Assembly (NCBI RefSeq): GCF_002844395.1
Contig: NZ_CP025197.1
Coordinates: 620,001-684,000, forward strand
From: Acetivibrio saccincola
GTDB lineage: Bacteria; Bacillota; Clostridia; Acetivibrionales; Acetivibrionaceae
Direction of reading: 5' to 3'
DNA length: 64,000 bases
Both the position numbers and the translations under genes were made by a program. Shown piece after piece: positions 20,130-28,754 of this stretch. Positions within the stretch are counted from its first letter, which is position 1, and each line of letters begins with the position of its first letter. The notes beneath the pieces were generated by a model that saw only the letters and a program-made list of their open reading frames with translations, was not told where the DNA came from and did not search any database.

Positions 20130-20465
20130 ATGCATGAAATTAAGAATTTAGATGCTTTAGAACTATCCGAGTCACTATTAGATACTTATAAATGCGTTCA
20201 TGGTTTTGGATTTAATGGCCATTTTATATCACTAATGCCAACAAAACATTATTATTATTTAGCCTATAAACATAGGGACAGTCTTGATGAACACAGGCTT
20301 TTCAAATTTGTTGAAGTCAAGGAATCATATGAAGAAGGTGAAATTTATAATGTTTTACTGGAGATTAGAAAAGAGTATGGTCATGACCATGAAAATAGTG
20401 AATATGATGAGGATTACAAGGAACTAATAGATTATCTGATAAGTAGAGGTGATAAGGGGATTTAG
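20130..20465 (+). CDS. Small acidic protein of unknown function
   Basis: A 111-residue protein starting MHEIKNLDALELSESLLDTY, with an AT-rich leader and GGGAGGG before the ATG. It is soluble and rich in Tyr, Glu and His, with no signal peptide or membrane span. I do not recognise the family. It has its own upstream gap and a terminator after it, so it is a single-gene unit. Its position just past BREX, inside the island, makes it a candidate accessory or anti-phage gene, but nothing in the sequence proves that. Confidence 0.6.
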   Translation: MHEIKNLDALELSESLLDTYKCVHGFGFNGHFISLMPTKHYYYLAYKHRDSLDEHRLFKFVEVKESYEEGEIYNVLLEIRKEYGHDHENSEYDEDYKELIDYLISRGDKGI

Positions 20466-20560
20466 GAAAATTGTTCAAAATATTGCTGCCAAAAAATTTG
20501 ACAGAATGAGTAGTTTGAAATATCATTATAAGTGATAATAAAATAATCTTAAATCAAAGT

Positions 20561-20616
20561 AAACTAACATAGCAAATTTGCCCGGAAAAGAGGGTTTTGC
20601 CGTGTTAGTTTTTTGT
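20561..20616 (+). terminator. Long-stem terminator or attenuator before the next small gene
   Basis: AACTAACATAGCAAA pairs with TTTTGCCGTGTTAGTT around a loop containing GCCCGGAAAAGAGG, followed by TTTTTTGTTT. It lies about 100 bases after the small gene ending at 20465 and only about 25 bases before the next gene. It could end the first transcript or control entry into the second. Confidence 0.65.
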
Positions 20617-20641
20617 TTATTTAGAAAGGAGAGATGTTTTA

Positions 20642-20998
20642 ATGAGAAGGGTTAATGTTTATGAAAGTGAATTTTGCAATAAGATTGTTGCCAGAGTAAA
20701 ATATAATGAAAAATTAGATTACTGGAATGGACGTAACTGGGGTAATGGAGGTTTAGGAATGCATAAAGGCATTACCAAGTTAAAAGACGGCAGGTTTGTT
20801 ATTATTATAGGTTCTCAAATTCAAGGCTCAAAAGACTATGCCTATATAGTAAGTAAAGAAGAGGCATTACAGGAAGTTTTAGAGTCAGGTAATGTGGAAC
20901 TATTAGAAGAGCAAAAATTTGCTGAACTAAAAACTCTGTATGAGAAATTATGTGATTTAGAAGAAATTGATGAGGCAGAAACTACTTCAGAGCAATGA
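20642..20998 (+). CDS. Small protein of unknown function
   Basis: A 118-residue protein starting MRRVNVYESEFCNKIVARVK, with AGAAAGGAGAG immediately upstream. It contains a Trp/Gly-rich stretch (YWNGRNWGNGGLGMHKGI) and a beta-rich centre, then a Glu-rich helical tail that ends EAETTSEQ. I do not recognise the family. It is flanked by terminators on both sides. It sits between BREX and a tyrosine recombinase, so it may be cargo of the recombinase or a BREX accessory. Confidence 0.6.
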   Translation: MRRVNVYESEFCNKIVARVKYNEKLDYWNGRNWGNGGLGMHKGITKLKDGRFVIIIGSQIQGSKDYAYIVSKEEALQEVLESGNVELLEEQKFAELKTLYEKLCDLEEIDEAETTSEQ

Positions 20999-21021
20999 AA
21001 AGGTTATAAAGGGTTATGTAG

Positions 21022-21053
21022 GGAGTCGGGCTATAAGCCTAGACTCCTTTTTA
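21022..21053 (+). terminator. Rho-independent terminator
   Basis: GGAGTCGGGCT pairs with AGCCTAGACTCC (one bulge each side) with a short loop, then TTTTT. It ends the transcript of the small gene at 20642-20998. Confidence 0.8.
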
Positions 21054-21066
21054 AATTGCAACTGCT

Positions 21067-21125
21067 TTCGTAGATTACCCTAATTTATATTTGTAATACT
21101 TAGCCTACGAAGAGATTAGGGCTAA
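21067..21125. promoter_or_regulatory. Interleaved inverted repeats upstream of a recombinase
   Basis: TTCGTAG (21067-21073) and CCCTAAT (21078-21084) are followed by their complements in the same order, CTACGAA (21105-21111) and ATTAGGG (21115-21121). TTAGCC (21100) also pairs with GGCTAA (21120). The a-b-a'-b' order allows a pseudoknot or two competing cruciforms. CAACATAAT is repeated at 21135, 21208 and 21243. A recombination site with arm sites, or a regulatory RNA leader, would both fit. Confidence 0.4.
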
Positions 21126-21267
21126 AAAATATTTCAACATAATATAAATTATGCTGCCGAAGGACCTGACTTTAGTTTCAAAAAGCGGTAACATCGATAT
21201 ATAAATTCAACATAATTTTCGGGAATTTAGAAACTTGATTGGCAACATAATTTATGGAGGTGAAATT

Positions 21268-22098
21268 TTGTTAGAGGCATTTAGAGAGTATTTAACATTA
21301 CAAGGAAAAAGTAAAAACACTATTAATAGTTACTATTTGCATATTAAAGGTTATTGCCAATGGTATTTGGAGTCCTTTGACAGAGAATGTTCGGTGCTAT
21401 ACCGGGAAAACGTCTTAGATTATATCAGTTATCTTCGTAACATAAAGAAAGATAATGGGAGAACAATAAATTGCAAGATCAGTGCATTAATAAAGTATAA
21501 TGAATTTTTAGTTGAGAATGGCATACAACAGGACCAAGTAGTTTCAAAGAAGGATAATATTAAGGTTCAGCAGACATATGCAAATCCTTCGGATATAACT
21601 AAACAGGAAGTAGATGCTTTTAGACAACAACTATTACAAGATGGGCACCGGGATATTTATTGTTTGGCGACATTGTTAGCATACGCAGGTCTAAGGATTA
21701 GTGAAGCACTTCATATTCAGTTAACAGACTTCAATTTATCAGTTGGAGAGTTAAAGGTTATGGGTAAGGGAGATAAAGACAGAGTTGTTTATTTAAATGA
21801 TAAGATTATTAATAGTATAAGAGAGTTCTTAAGAGTGAGAGAAAGTGAAAGTTCATATTTATTTGCAAATAGTAATGGTAATGTGATTCATAGGTCAACA
21901 GTTAATAAGGTTTTTAATAAGTATAGCGATAAGATCACGCCTCATACATTACGACATTTTTTCTGCACAATTGCATTAGAAGGTGGGCTTTCGGTTCACG
22001 AGGTCGCATACCTAGCAGGGCATAGCAACATTCATACAACACTTCTTTATTTAAATCCGAGTAGAGAATCAATGAGAAATAAAGTAAACCAATTATGA
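21268..22098 (+). CDS. Tyrosine recombinase / integrase
   Basis: About 276 residues from the TTG at 21268, chosen because GGAGGTGA lies 5 bases upstream. It has an N-terminal SAM-like core-binding domain (LTLQGKSKNTINSYYLHIKG) and a catalytic domain with all active residues visible: Arg in AYAGLRISEAL (about 145), Lys in VMGKGDKDR, H-x-L-R-H in TPHTLRHFF, His in LAGHSN and the Tyr nucleophile in LLYLNPS. It resembles XerC/XerD-sized phage-type integrases. It may have brought in, or may still move, part of this island. Confidence 0.88.
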   Translation: MLEAFREYLTLQGKSKNTINSYYLHIKGYCQWYLESFDRECSVLYRENVLDYISYLRNIKKDNGRTINCKISALIKYNEFLVENGIQQDQVVSKKDNIKVQQTYANPSDITKQEVDAFRQQLLQDGHRDIYCLATLLAYAGLRISEALHIQLTDFNLSVGELKVMGKGDKDRVVYLNDKIINSIREFLRVRESESSYLFANSNGNVIHRSTVNKVFNKYSDKITPHTLRHFFCTIALEGGLSVHEVAYLAGHSNIHTTLLYLNPSRESMRNKVNQL

Positions 22099-22112
22099 TA
22101 TTTCAATATTTA

Positions 22113-22143
22113 GACTATGGTAACCAGCCATGGTCATTTTTTT
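22113..22143 (+). terminator. Terminator of the recombinase gene, T-run used as IS target
   Basis: GACTATGG and CCATGGTC pair (one G-U) around AACCAG-type loop bases, followed by a run of seven T. The ISLre2 element that follows inserted in this T-run: ATTTTTTTA is its duplicated target. Confidence 0.75.
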
Positions 22144-22265
22144 AGTTAGCGTAAAGTTATTGTAGGGAATGAGACATAAAATACCATATATAATTGAAAA
22201 GAAGATGACATCCTGTTAAGATATTAATTAACCAAAAATAATAAATAGAAAGGATGACATCTTCT

Positions 22266-23705
22266 ATGTATAATAGTATACAACATTTTAATGAATTTGG
22301 GGTAAAAAGAATTGAAAAAAAGATAAAAAATTTTATTGAAGAAGGAAAAGACTTAGCTGATCTTGTTCTTGGTCTAAAAGAAGATTTATTTAAACTTGGA
22401 CGCGATATACTTAAAGAAGTGCTTGAAGATATGGATGAATATTTCCGTAACTGTGAAATAAGGAAACAGTATTGGGAAATTATAAGAAAAGATAAAACAG
22501 CTATTTTAACGACATTTGGAACACTAAGTTATAACAGGACATATTTTAAGCATAAGGAAAATGGTAATAGACAACACCTAGTCGACAGGATTGTAGGTGT
22601 AGAACCACATGACAGAGTAAGTGCCGATGTTGTAATTAATGCAATAGATGAAGCAGCTGACAGCAGCTACAGAAAGGCAGGAGAAAAGGCGACATATATT
22701 GATGAAATCAGCAAACAAGCAGTGATGAATAAAATACATAATATTGAAATAGTTGAGCCTGAAATAAAAGTAGATAAAAAGAGAGAAGTAAAAATATTGT
22801 ATGTTGAGGCCGATGAGGACCATGTAGCATTACAACAAAAAAGTATATTGAGACAGAATGAGAAGGGCAAGAGAAATACAATTATGCCAAAACTTGTATA
22901 TGTGCATGAGGGAATTGACTTTGAAAAAAGTAATAAGAAGAGAAAAGTATTAAAGAATGTTCGATATTTTGGGGGAGTGTATAAGAATTCAGAAGATTTG
23001 TGGCTTGAAGTATCGGAATACATATATAAACAATATGACGTTGATTTTTTAGAGACGGTGTATATATCAGGAGATGGGGCGTCATGGATAAGGCAAGGAG
23101 TTAACTGTCTTTCAAAAAGTAAATTTGTACTTGATAGATACCATCTTCAAAAATACGTAAGAGTTGCGACCACACATTTAAATGATGAAGCAATAAGCCA
23201 AGATTTACAGGAGGCTTTGAATTTATCTGATAAAAAAATGCTAACAAAGGTTTTTAAAAAGATAATTGAAAAGACAGGCGATAATGAAAATAAAATAAAG
23301 GCTATAAAAAATGCAAAGCGATATATTTTAAATAATTGGGATGGTATAGAAATAAGGTCAAACAGAGGAATAGTGGGTTGTAGTGCTGAAGGTCATGTGA
23401 GTCATGTATTTTCATCCCGTTTAAGTTCAAGACCTAAAGGCTGGTCGAGAAAAGGTGTAGAAAAGATGTCAAAGCTAATAATATACAAGAAGAATGGCGG
23501 TAAGGTATATGACATAGTTATGGCACAAAAACAAAAAAAGTTAGCATCTAGTAGGCAAGAAATTCAGGAAAAATTAATTAAGGAATTAAAGAAGTCATCA
23601 AACAGGTATGAGAGTGTATGGAATAGTAATTTAACTGTTATTCATAAGGGGTGTAAAACTGGTTTATATAAAGAATTAAGGCGTATTATAGGTATATGCG
23701 GATAG
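22266..23705 (+). CDS. ISLre2-family transposase (UPF0236-like)
   Basis: A 479-residue protein starting MYNSIQHFNEFGVKRIEKK, with GAAAGG about 13 bases upstream of the ATG at 22266 (an ATG 12 bases earlier is also possible). Family landmarks include FGTLSYNRTYFKHKENG, LYVEADEDHVALQQ, ISGDGASWI, FVLDRYHLQKYV and GCSAEGHVSHVFSSRLSSRP. The acidic residues in VEADEDH, GDGA and the SAEGHVSH region would form the active site. It differs at about a dozen residues from the copy at 45054-46493. Confidence 0.92.
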   Translation: MYNSIQHFNEFGVKRIEKKIKNFIEEGKDLADLVLGLKEDLFKLGRDILKEVLEDMDEYFRNCEIRKQYWEIIRKDKTAILTTFGTLSYNRTYFKHKENGNRQHLVDRIVGVEPHDRVSADVVINAIDEAADSSYRKAGEKATYIDEISKQAVMNKIHNIEIVEPEIKVDKKREVKILYVEADEDHVALQQKSILRQNEKGKRNTIMPKLVYVHEGIDFEKSNKKRKVLKNVRYFGGVYKNSEDLWLEVSEYIYKQYDVDFLETVYISGDGASWIRQGVNCLSKSKFVLDRYHLQKYVRVATTHLNDEAISQDLQEALNLSDKKMLTKVFKKIIEKTGDNENKIKAIKNAKRYILNNWDGIEIRSNRGIVGCSAEGHVSHVFSSRLSSRPKGWSRKGVEKMSKLIIYKKNGGKVYDIVMAQKQKKLASSRQEIQEKLIKELKKSSNRYESVWNSNLTVIHKGCKTGLYKELRRIIGICG

Positions 23706-23846
23706 GGATGAGGTAATAATAAAGCAAAAATTACGGGAAAGTTTACAAGTAAGCCTATCCAATAGGAATTATACATATCTGGAAAAAAGACAAAGAAAAA
23801 GAAAAAACATAAAAAAAGAAAAAGAAAAGAAAAAAGCAAAACTTTA

Positions 23847-23930
23847 GTACCATGACCCGCGGAGCCCTACTACTTGTCAAGGCCGGGCTTTGCCCGCTTG
23901 TTTTAGCCTTGACAAAATGGAAAATGGTAC
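23847..23930. other. Nested hairpin in the 3' part of ISLre2 copy A
   Basis: GTACCAT (23847) pairs with ATGGTAC (23924), TTGTCAAGGC (23874) pairs with GCCTTGACAA (23905), and CGGGC-TTT-GCCCG forms an inner hairpin at 23884-23896. A purine-rich run (23780-23840) precedes it. The inverted copy at 44543-46612 keeps the fold. It lies between the transposase stop and the right end, a length with no gene, so it is likely a bidirectional terminator or part of the transposition end. Confidence 0.5.
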
Positions 23931-24229
23931 AATAGAAATACTTTTTTCTTTTAAAAGTAGCGTTAAAATGTGAAGGAACATAGATAACAAAACGTACTAA
24001 TTTGTCACAAGTATTGAGTAAAATGAATTCTTTATAGAAAGAAAGAGTTATATGGTATAATAGACAATAAGTTAGAGGAATTATAAAAGAAAATAAGGCT
24101 CAAAATGATGTAAAACACTTTCGTTACTAAGAGACCGTTATTTGAAATAGTTGCACAAATAAAAAATGGGATGCCATCTACTTTTCTTTTTCCTACAATA
24201 AATTGACGCTATCATTTTTTTAAGAGAAA

Positions 24230-24259
24230 ATGACAAAATATTTCTATATGTTGTATAAT
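24230..24259 (+). promoter_or_regulatory. Promoter of hamA-hamB
   Basis: ATGACA at 24230-24235 and TATAAT at 24254-24259, spaced by 18 bases, 36 bases before the hamA ATG. The ISLre2 right end lies only 16 bases upstream of the -35, so the promoter is intact but any upstream control region has been displaced by about 2 kb. Confidence 0.6.
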
Positions 24260-24295
24260 TAAATTATGTAGAACTGAGGGTGTTAGGGGGATACT

Positions 24296-25150
24296 ATGAG
24301 AAGGTGGTTAAAAGAGATTAAGAGAGAAGAGTATATTGAGTATTATATAAGGTTTGATTATATTATTGACGAAAAAGAAGCAGATAAAGAATTAGATAAA
24401 GAATTAAAGATGGAAGAGTTTAAAAATGCCTTTCTATCGTATTTTCTAAGTAAAAATATTTCAAAGGATTATCTAATAGATGATGATAAAAATATTTGTA
24501 TAAGTAACATTTCGCCAGAAAATAGAGAGTTAGTATCACAAATCATTTCAAACATTTTTGAAAGAGAAAATAAAGAAAATAATATAAAAGGTTTAATCGG
24601 AGAAAGTATATGTACTTGGCTATGTGAAACTTTTGATTCTAAGCCTATTTTATTTCAACCTGTTAAGAGGGGAAATGCTTCTGAACAAGGCACTGACAGA
24701 TGGGAACTAAGATATAATAATGAAAGCAAAATAATACTAAGGATATGGAGTGCTAAATGCACAGAAAACAGACCATCAACAAGAGCAGCAGAGATCAGAA
24801 AGAATGATTTTTCGTCTGTAGAAGTAATTGGGATATTAGATCAGGTAACTGACTTGATACAGCATAGCAGAGGTATTAATTTGAGATTAGAGGATATAAA
24901 GAAAATACGATTATCTGCCTTAAAGCCAGATTCTCTTTTATCTTTTGGAGTGGCAATGATAATTGATTGGAAGTTATATGAAGATATGTATGGAGAAACT
25001 CGTGGAAGAAGGTTAAATATATTTACTCAACCTTTTGCAGATAATGCAGAAAAGATAGTACGCATGGTACCAATTGGGGATTTGAAAGAATACGTTTCAA
25101 CTTTCGATATTAATTTAGAAAATGAATTGGCAGGTGAATATTATGTCTGA
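24296..25150 (+). CDS. hamA: Hachiman nuclease-like subunit HamA (DUF1837 family)
   Basis: A 284-residue protein. The region GLIGESICTWLCETF (about 100-115), GNASEQGTDRWELRY (about 135-150) and ILRIWSAKCTENRPSTRAAE (about 152-172) follows DUF1837, the HamA effector of Hachiman. HamA is a PD-(D/E)xK-like nuclease that HamB holds in check and that degrades DNA when phage is sensed. I read W-S-A-K where an ExK would be expected, so the Glu may be Ser here. GGGGGAT precedes the start. It overlaps hamB by 8 bases. Confidence 0.75.
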   Translation: MRRWLKEIKREEYIEYYIRFDYIIDEKEADKELDKELKMEEFKNAFLSYFLSKNISKDYLIDDDKNICISNISPENRELVSQIISNIFERENKENNIKGLIGESICTWLCETFDSKPILFQPVKRGNASEQGTDRWELRYNNESKIILRIWSAKCTENRPSTRAAEIRKNDFSSVEVIGILDQVTDLIQHSRGINLRLEDIKKIRLSALKPDSLLSFGVAMIIDWKLYEDMYGETRGRRLNIFTQPFADNAEKIVRMVPIGDLKEYVSTFDINLENELAGEYYV

Positions 25151-28100
25151 TTTGCTTACCATTGAATCACTATGCCAAGGGTTGAATGGTTATAAGAATC
25201 ATATAGAAATTAATCATAGAATAAATGAAATTCATTTTTTAATTACAAAGTATTTATTAAGTATTGATAATGATATCGATACTATTGAGTACATAGATTT
25301 AAAGAAACTTAAAGAAATAGCCCTATACCTTTTTGATATAGTTATAGATGACCTGTTTTTAAGAGATATTGAGCCAGAATCAAGAAAGACTATATTTACT
25401 CTATGTCAAAATATTTTTGAACAGTTATGCAAAATATATCAAAAGGATTATGATAGATATAAGAATGAATACTTTGAATTAACATTTATGGCAATAGCAT
25501 GTGCATCCATAGGTAAGAATCCTGCTAAATCATTTGTGCTTTTCAAAAAATATGTAGATGGTTTCATCACTATTAATACTATTGAAGAAAAGATATTACT
25601 TTTACTTAATGCATATTTGGCAAAAGATTATAAGTTTGTAGAAAATAAGAAGACTGACATCCTAGTAAGCATTAAAAAAGGGGATATTCAAGATGATCTC
25701 AATAAAGTATTGATTAAAATATTTTTACAAACATTAAAAATGATAAACTATTTTAAAACAGGAAATGAAAAGTTAATTGCACATGCAGTGAAAGAATTGG
25801 AAGAGATAAGACAATATTGCCTAGACAATGACTATTACAGAGAAATATGGATAATAAAAGTTCTTATTAAGCACATAAATGTTTCTGTTAGAAATTCCAT
25901 GTGGAAAGTTTTAGGCCCATTTCTAAGTCCTGATACTATAAAATTGTTTGTAGAAGATCAGGAAAGACCTCTTTTTGAACTATGGGAACACCAGAGAGAA
26001 ATTGTAGAATGTTCACTTTTTACAAATGAACACAAGATAATTCATATTCCAACAAGTTCTGGAAAAAGTTTGATAGCACAATTAACCATATTAAAAGTTT
26101 TGGAAGAGACTGAAGATGCTACATGTGTATATGTAGTACCTACGAATGCTTTGTTAAATCAGGTTAGAAATGATTTAAATAGTATATTAGGTAAGATGAA
26201 TCTTAATGTAGAAACTTTAATATCTGGATATGATGTTATCAACTCAGATATTGAAGAAAATCAACTTGATACATCAAGAGTAATAATTGTAACTCAAGAG
26301 AAATTAGACAGTTTAATAAGAAGAGAAGACGATTTTATTAAAAAATGTAAATTGTTTATTTTTGACGAGTTCCAAAATATTTCACAAGGATCCAGAGGTC
26401 TATTATTGGAGTTAATTGTTACAAAAATAAAGTGTTTTAATATCGGAAATCAACCTAAATTAGTATTTCTATCTGCTGTTTTGCCTAATATACTTTCATT
26501 TAAAAAGTGGATAGGTGAAGATATAACTTGTGATTACTCAAATATAGATTGCAGGCCAACGAGGCAAGTGAAATCTATAGGGTATTTTAAGAGAAGTATG
26601 CCTTCAAAAGGTAGAACAACTAAATATAATGAGACTATTGATAGTAACTTAAGAATATTTTATGAAAATGATGGCGTAGGCAATATTAAACTTCCAACAA
26701 TTGAAAGACAATTAACTAATAAGTCAAAGTATTATAGAATGCAGAATTTCTGTGCAGACTTATCAGAGAGATTTGCTAACATAGGAAATGTATTAGTCTA
26801 TTTACCAAATACAAGATGGTTTAAATCATTTTGTAATGCTATGTGTGAAAAAGATTTAATGATTTCAACACATGAAGCATTAGTTTTAAAAGATATAGCA
26901 GAATATGTTGCTTTAACCATGAAGGTCGACCATTATCTTGTAAATTCTATAAAAAAGGGAATAGCATACCACCACAAAAATTTACCAGATAATGTAAAGA
27001 GAGTTATTGAAGTATATTTTAAAAGAGGAATTATAAAGGTTCTCGCATCAACCAGCACATTAGCACAGGGACTTAATTTTCCCATTTCCACTATCATTGT
27101 TGGTTCTTTAAACGTTGGAGGTAATGTCTTAACACCTGCTGATTTCCAAAATCTAGTTGGAAGAGCAGGTCGAGCAATGAGAGAAACTGAAGGATACGTT
27201 GTATTAGCATTGCCGATAAAATCTGAATACTCGCAAAATTATAATGAAAGATATATTGATAGAATAAACAGTGAATATTTATCTATTAATACTGAAGATA
27301 TAGTAGTTAAAAGCACAATTCAAAATTTGATTGAGGTTTTAAAAAAGCAGGAATCTGATCTTGACAGGCAAGAAAAAGAACTAATTAGGACATATAACTC
27401 TATTATATTTGATTTGGAGCAGACTGGTTTGCTTGAGGAAGATGAATCATATGATAGTATAATAAACTCACTATTTTTTAGTGTAGAAGCAACTGAAGAA
27501 GATAAGAATGATTTAAAGTCATTTACAAAAGAAATGGTTGCTGCAATAAAGTTTAAGATTTCAGCCATTGAAGATACTTCTATGAGAAAGATACTTAAAC
27601 AATCGGGTTTAAGCCTAGATAGTTCAATTGTTATTTATGAAGCCATTATTGAATTTTATAATAACAATATAGGTTCGGTTTTTGAAAGTAATAGATTAAA
27701 TAAGCATTTTATTAGTTTAATCGACAGTGTTAAGAATATTCCTGAGTTTTATATAGATAAGGACGGAGAGTTTATATTCAATTGTATAAATTCTTGGATA
27801 TTTCTTTCATCCTATAAAGATATATGTGAACAATATTTTGGTGGCAACTATGATAATTGTATAAATTTTATCAGTGAAAATATTGTATACAAATCAGCAT
27901 GGGCATTTAGTATAATATATCAAATTTTTGAAAGGTTATTATTGGATCAACTTGATGAACTACCTTATAATAGTGACTTTATTAGATTGTTGACAGATTT
28001 TAGTTATTTACCAGCATATTGTAAGTTTGGTGTATATAATAGAAATATGATTGAAATATTAGAAAGTGGTCTGTACGAAAGAGAATTGCTGATAAAAGTT

Positions 28101-28550
28101 CATACTTTATTTGAATTGCATACTCAGTTAGTAGAGTATGACCTACAATTATTCTATTCTTGGGCATCTGCTGTCACTCTTGTAGATGTTGAAGATAGAA
28201 ATATTAAGATAAGTAAACATGAAAAACAAATGTGGAATGATTATAAGAAATCAATACTTGGAGAGATCAAATTAGAAATTGATATAGTGTCTGTTTCAAT
28301 AAAAGGATATGGTATGTATGATAGAAAATATTTGGTTAGGGGTGAACCATTAATATTAATACATGAACCAGAAAATCAATATGATCCTAATGCAATTAAG
28401 ATATTATCATTAGATAATAAAATGTTAGGTTATGTTCCAAAGGGGCAAACAGAAATAATAAACGACTTTATTATTAATAAAAAAGCATGGATGGTCTTCA
28501 ATAAAGTTGATAAGGGAGAACGTGTATGTTACTTATATATAATAAAGTAG
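25143..28550 (+). CDS. hamB: Hachiman helicase subunit HamB with C-terminal HIRAN-like domain
   Basis: A 1135-residue superfamily 2 helicase. A helical N-terminal domain (1-290) precedes Walker A IHIPTSSGKS (about 300-309), a DEFQ box in IFDEFQNIS (about 405-411), LVFLSAVLPN (motif III) and QNLVGRAGRAMRE (motif VI). Residues about 1049-1125 look like a HIRAN domain: LILIHEPENQYDPNAIKI and then MLGYVPKGQ. HIRAN domains bind DNA ends. ATG 25143 is chosen for the AGGTGA upstream and the overlap with hamA. The pair forms the two-gene Hachiman layout. Confidence 0.78.
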   Translation: MSDLLTIESLCQGLNGYKNHIEINHRINEIHFLITKYLLSIDNDIDTIEYIDLKKLKEIALYLFDIVIDDLFLRDIEPESRKTIFTLCQNIFEQLCKIYQKDYDRYKNEYFELTFMAIACASIGKNPAKSFVLFKKYVDGFITINTIEEKILLLLNAYLAKDYKFVENKKTDILVSIKKGDIQDDLNKVLIKIFLQTLKMINYFKTGNEKLIAHAVKELEEIRQYCLDNDYYREIWIIKVLIKHINVSVRNSMWKVLGPFLSPDTIKLFVEDQERPLFELWEHQREIVECSLFTNEHKIIHIPTSSGKSLIAQLTILKVLEETEDATCVYVVPTNALLNQVRNDLNSILGKMNLNVETLISGYDVINSDIEENQLDTSRVIIVTQEKLDSLIRREDDFIKKCKLFIFDEFQNISQGSRGLLLELIVTKIKCFNIGNQPKLVFLSAVLPNILSFKKWIGEDITCDYSNIDCRPTRQVKSIGYFKRSMPSKGRTTKYNETIDSNLRIFYENDGVGNIKLPTIERQLTNKSKYYRMQNFCADLSERFANIGNVLVYLPNTRWFKSFCNAMCEKDLMISTHEALVLKDIAEYVALTMKVDHYLVNSIKKGIAYHHKNLPDNVKRVIEVYFKRGIIKVLASTSTLAQGLNFPISTIIVGSLNVGGNVLTPADFQNLVGRAGRAMRETEGYVVLALPIKSEYSQNYNERYIDRINSEYLSINTEDIVVKSTIQNLIEVLKKQESDLDRQEKELIRTYNSIIFDLEQTGLLEEDESYDSIINSLFFSVEATEEDKNDLKSFTKEMVAAIKFKISAIEDTSMRKILKQSGLSLDSSIVIYEAIIEFYNNNIGSVFESNRLNKHFISLIDSVKNIPEFYIDKDGEFIFNCINSWIFLSSYKDICEQYFGGNYDNCINFISENIVYKSAWAFSIIYQIFERLLLDQLDELPYNSDFIRLLTDFSYLPAYCKFGVYNRNMIEILESGLYERELLIKVHTLFELHTQLVEYDLQLFYSWASAVTLVDVEDRNIKISKHEKQMWNDYKKSILGEIKLEIDIVSVSIKGYGMYDRKYLVRGEPLILIHEPENQYDPNAIKILSLDNKMLGYVPKGQTEIINDFIINKKAWMVFNKVDKGERVCYLYIIK

Positions 28551-28557
28551 ATTCCTT

Positions 28558-28652
28558 TGTTTATTTACACACGAGTTTGTTTACAATTACAAAGTTTGCT
28601 TATTGCAAGCGCCAACCGTCAGGGGGGAGAATTCCCTTTGGCGGTTTTTTTA
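28558..28652. repeat. Solitary TGTTT-type end copy plus terminator
   Basis: TGTTTATTTACACACGAG begins 8 bases after the hamB stop and continues through the same two RTTACA/AGTTTG units and the same hairpin as at 2356-2449. There is no inner GAGCAAACT cluster. The hairpin can terminate hamAB. The copy marks the boundary between the Hachiman genes and the ArsR-ABC genes. Confidence 0.75.
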
Positions 28653-28754
28653 TGTGTAAAAATTGAAAAAACTTTTGTGTAAATGGACTTTTTGACCCAA
28701 AAACTCCAAAATGTAAGATTTTATGAGATCAGGGTCAAGGGTGAAGGGGTTGAA

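Larger units (their letters stand above)
22145..24213 (+). mobile_element. ISLre2-family element, copy A (intact, 9-bp target duplication)
   Basis: The ends are imperfect inverted repeats: GTTAGCGTAAAGTTATTG on the left, and on the right the complement of GATAGCGTCAATTTATTG. ATTTTTTTA is present at both 22136-22144 and 24214-24222, a perfect 9-bp target duplication. It is 2069 bp long and nearly identical to the inverted copy at 44543-46612. One intact transposase gene lies inside. Confidence 0.92.

Noticed and set aside
22667-23085. Minus-strand open frames inside the ISLre2 transposase
   Set aside because: They are hydrophobic, low-complexity shadows of the real gene and recur on the other strand in copy B.
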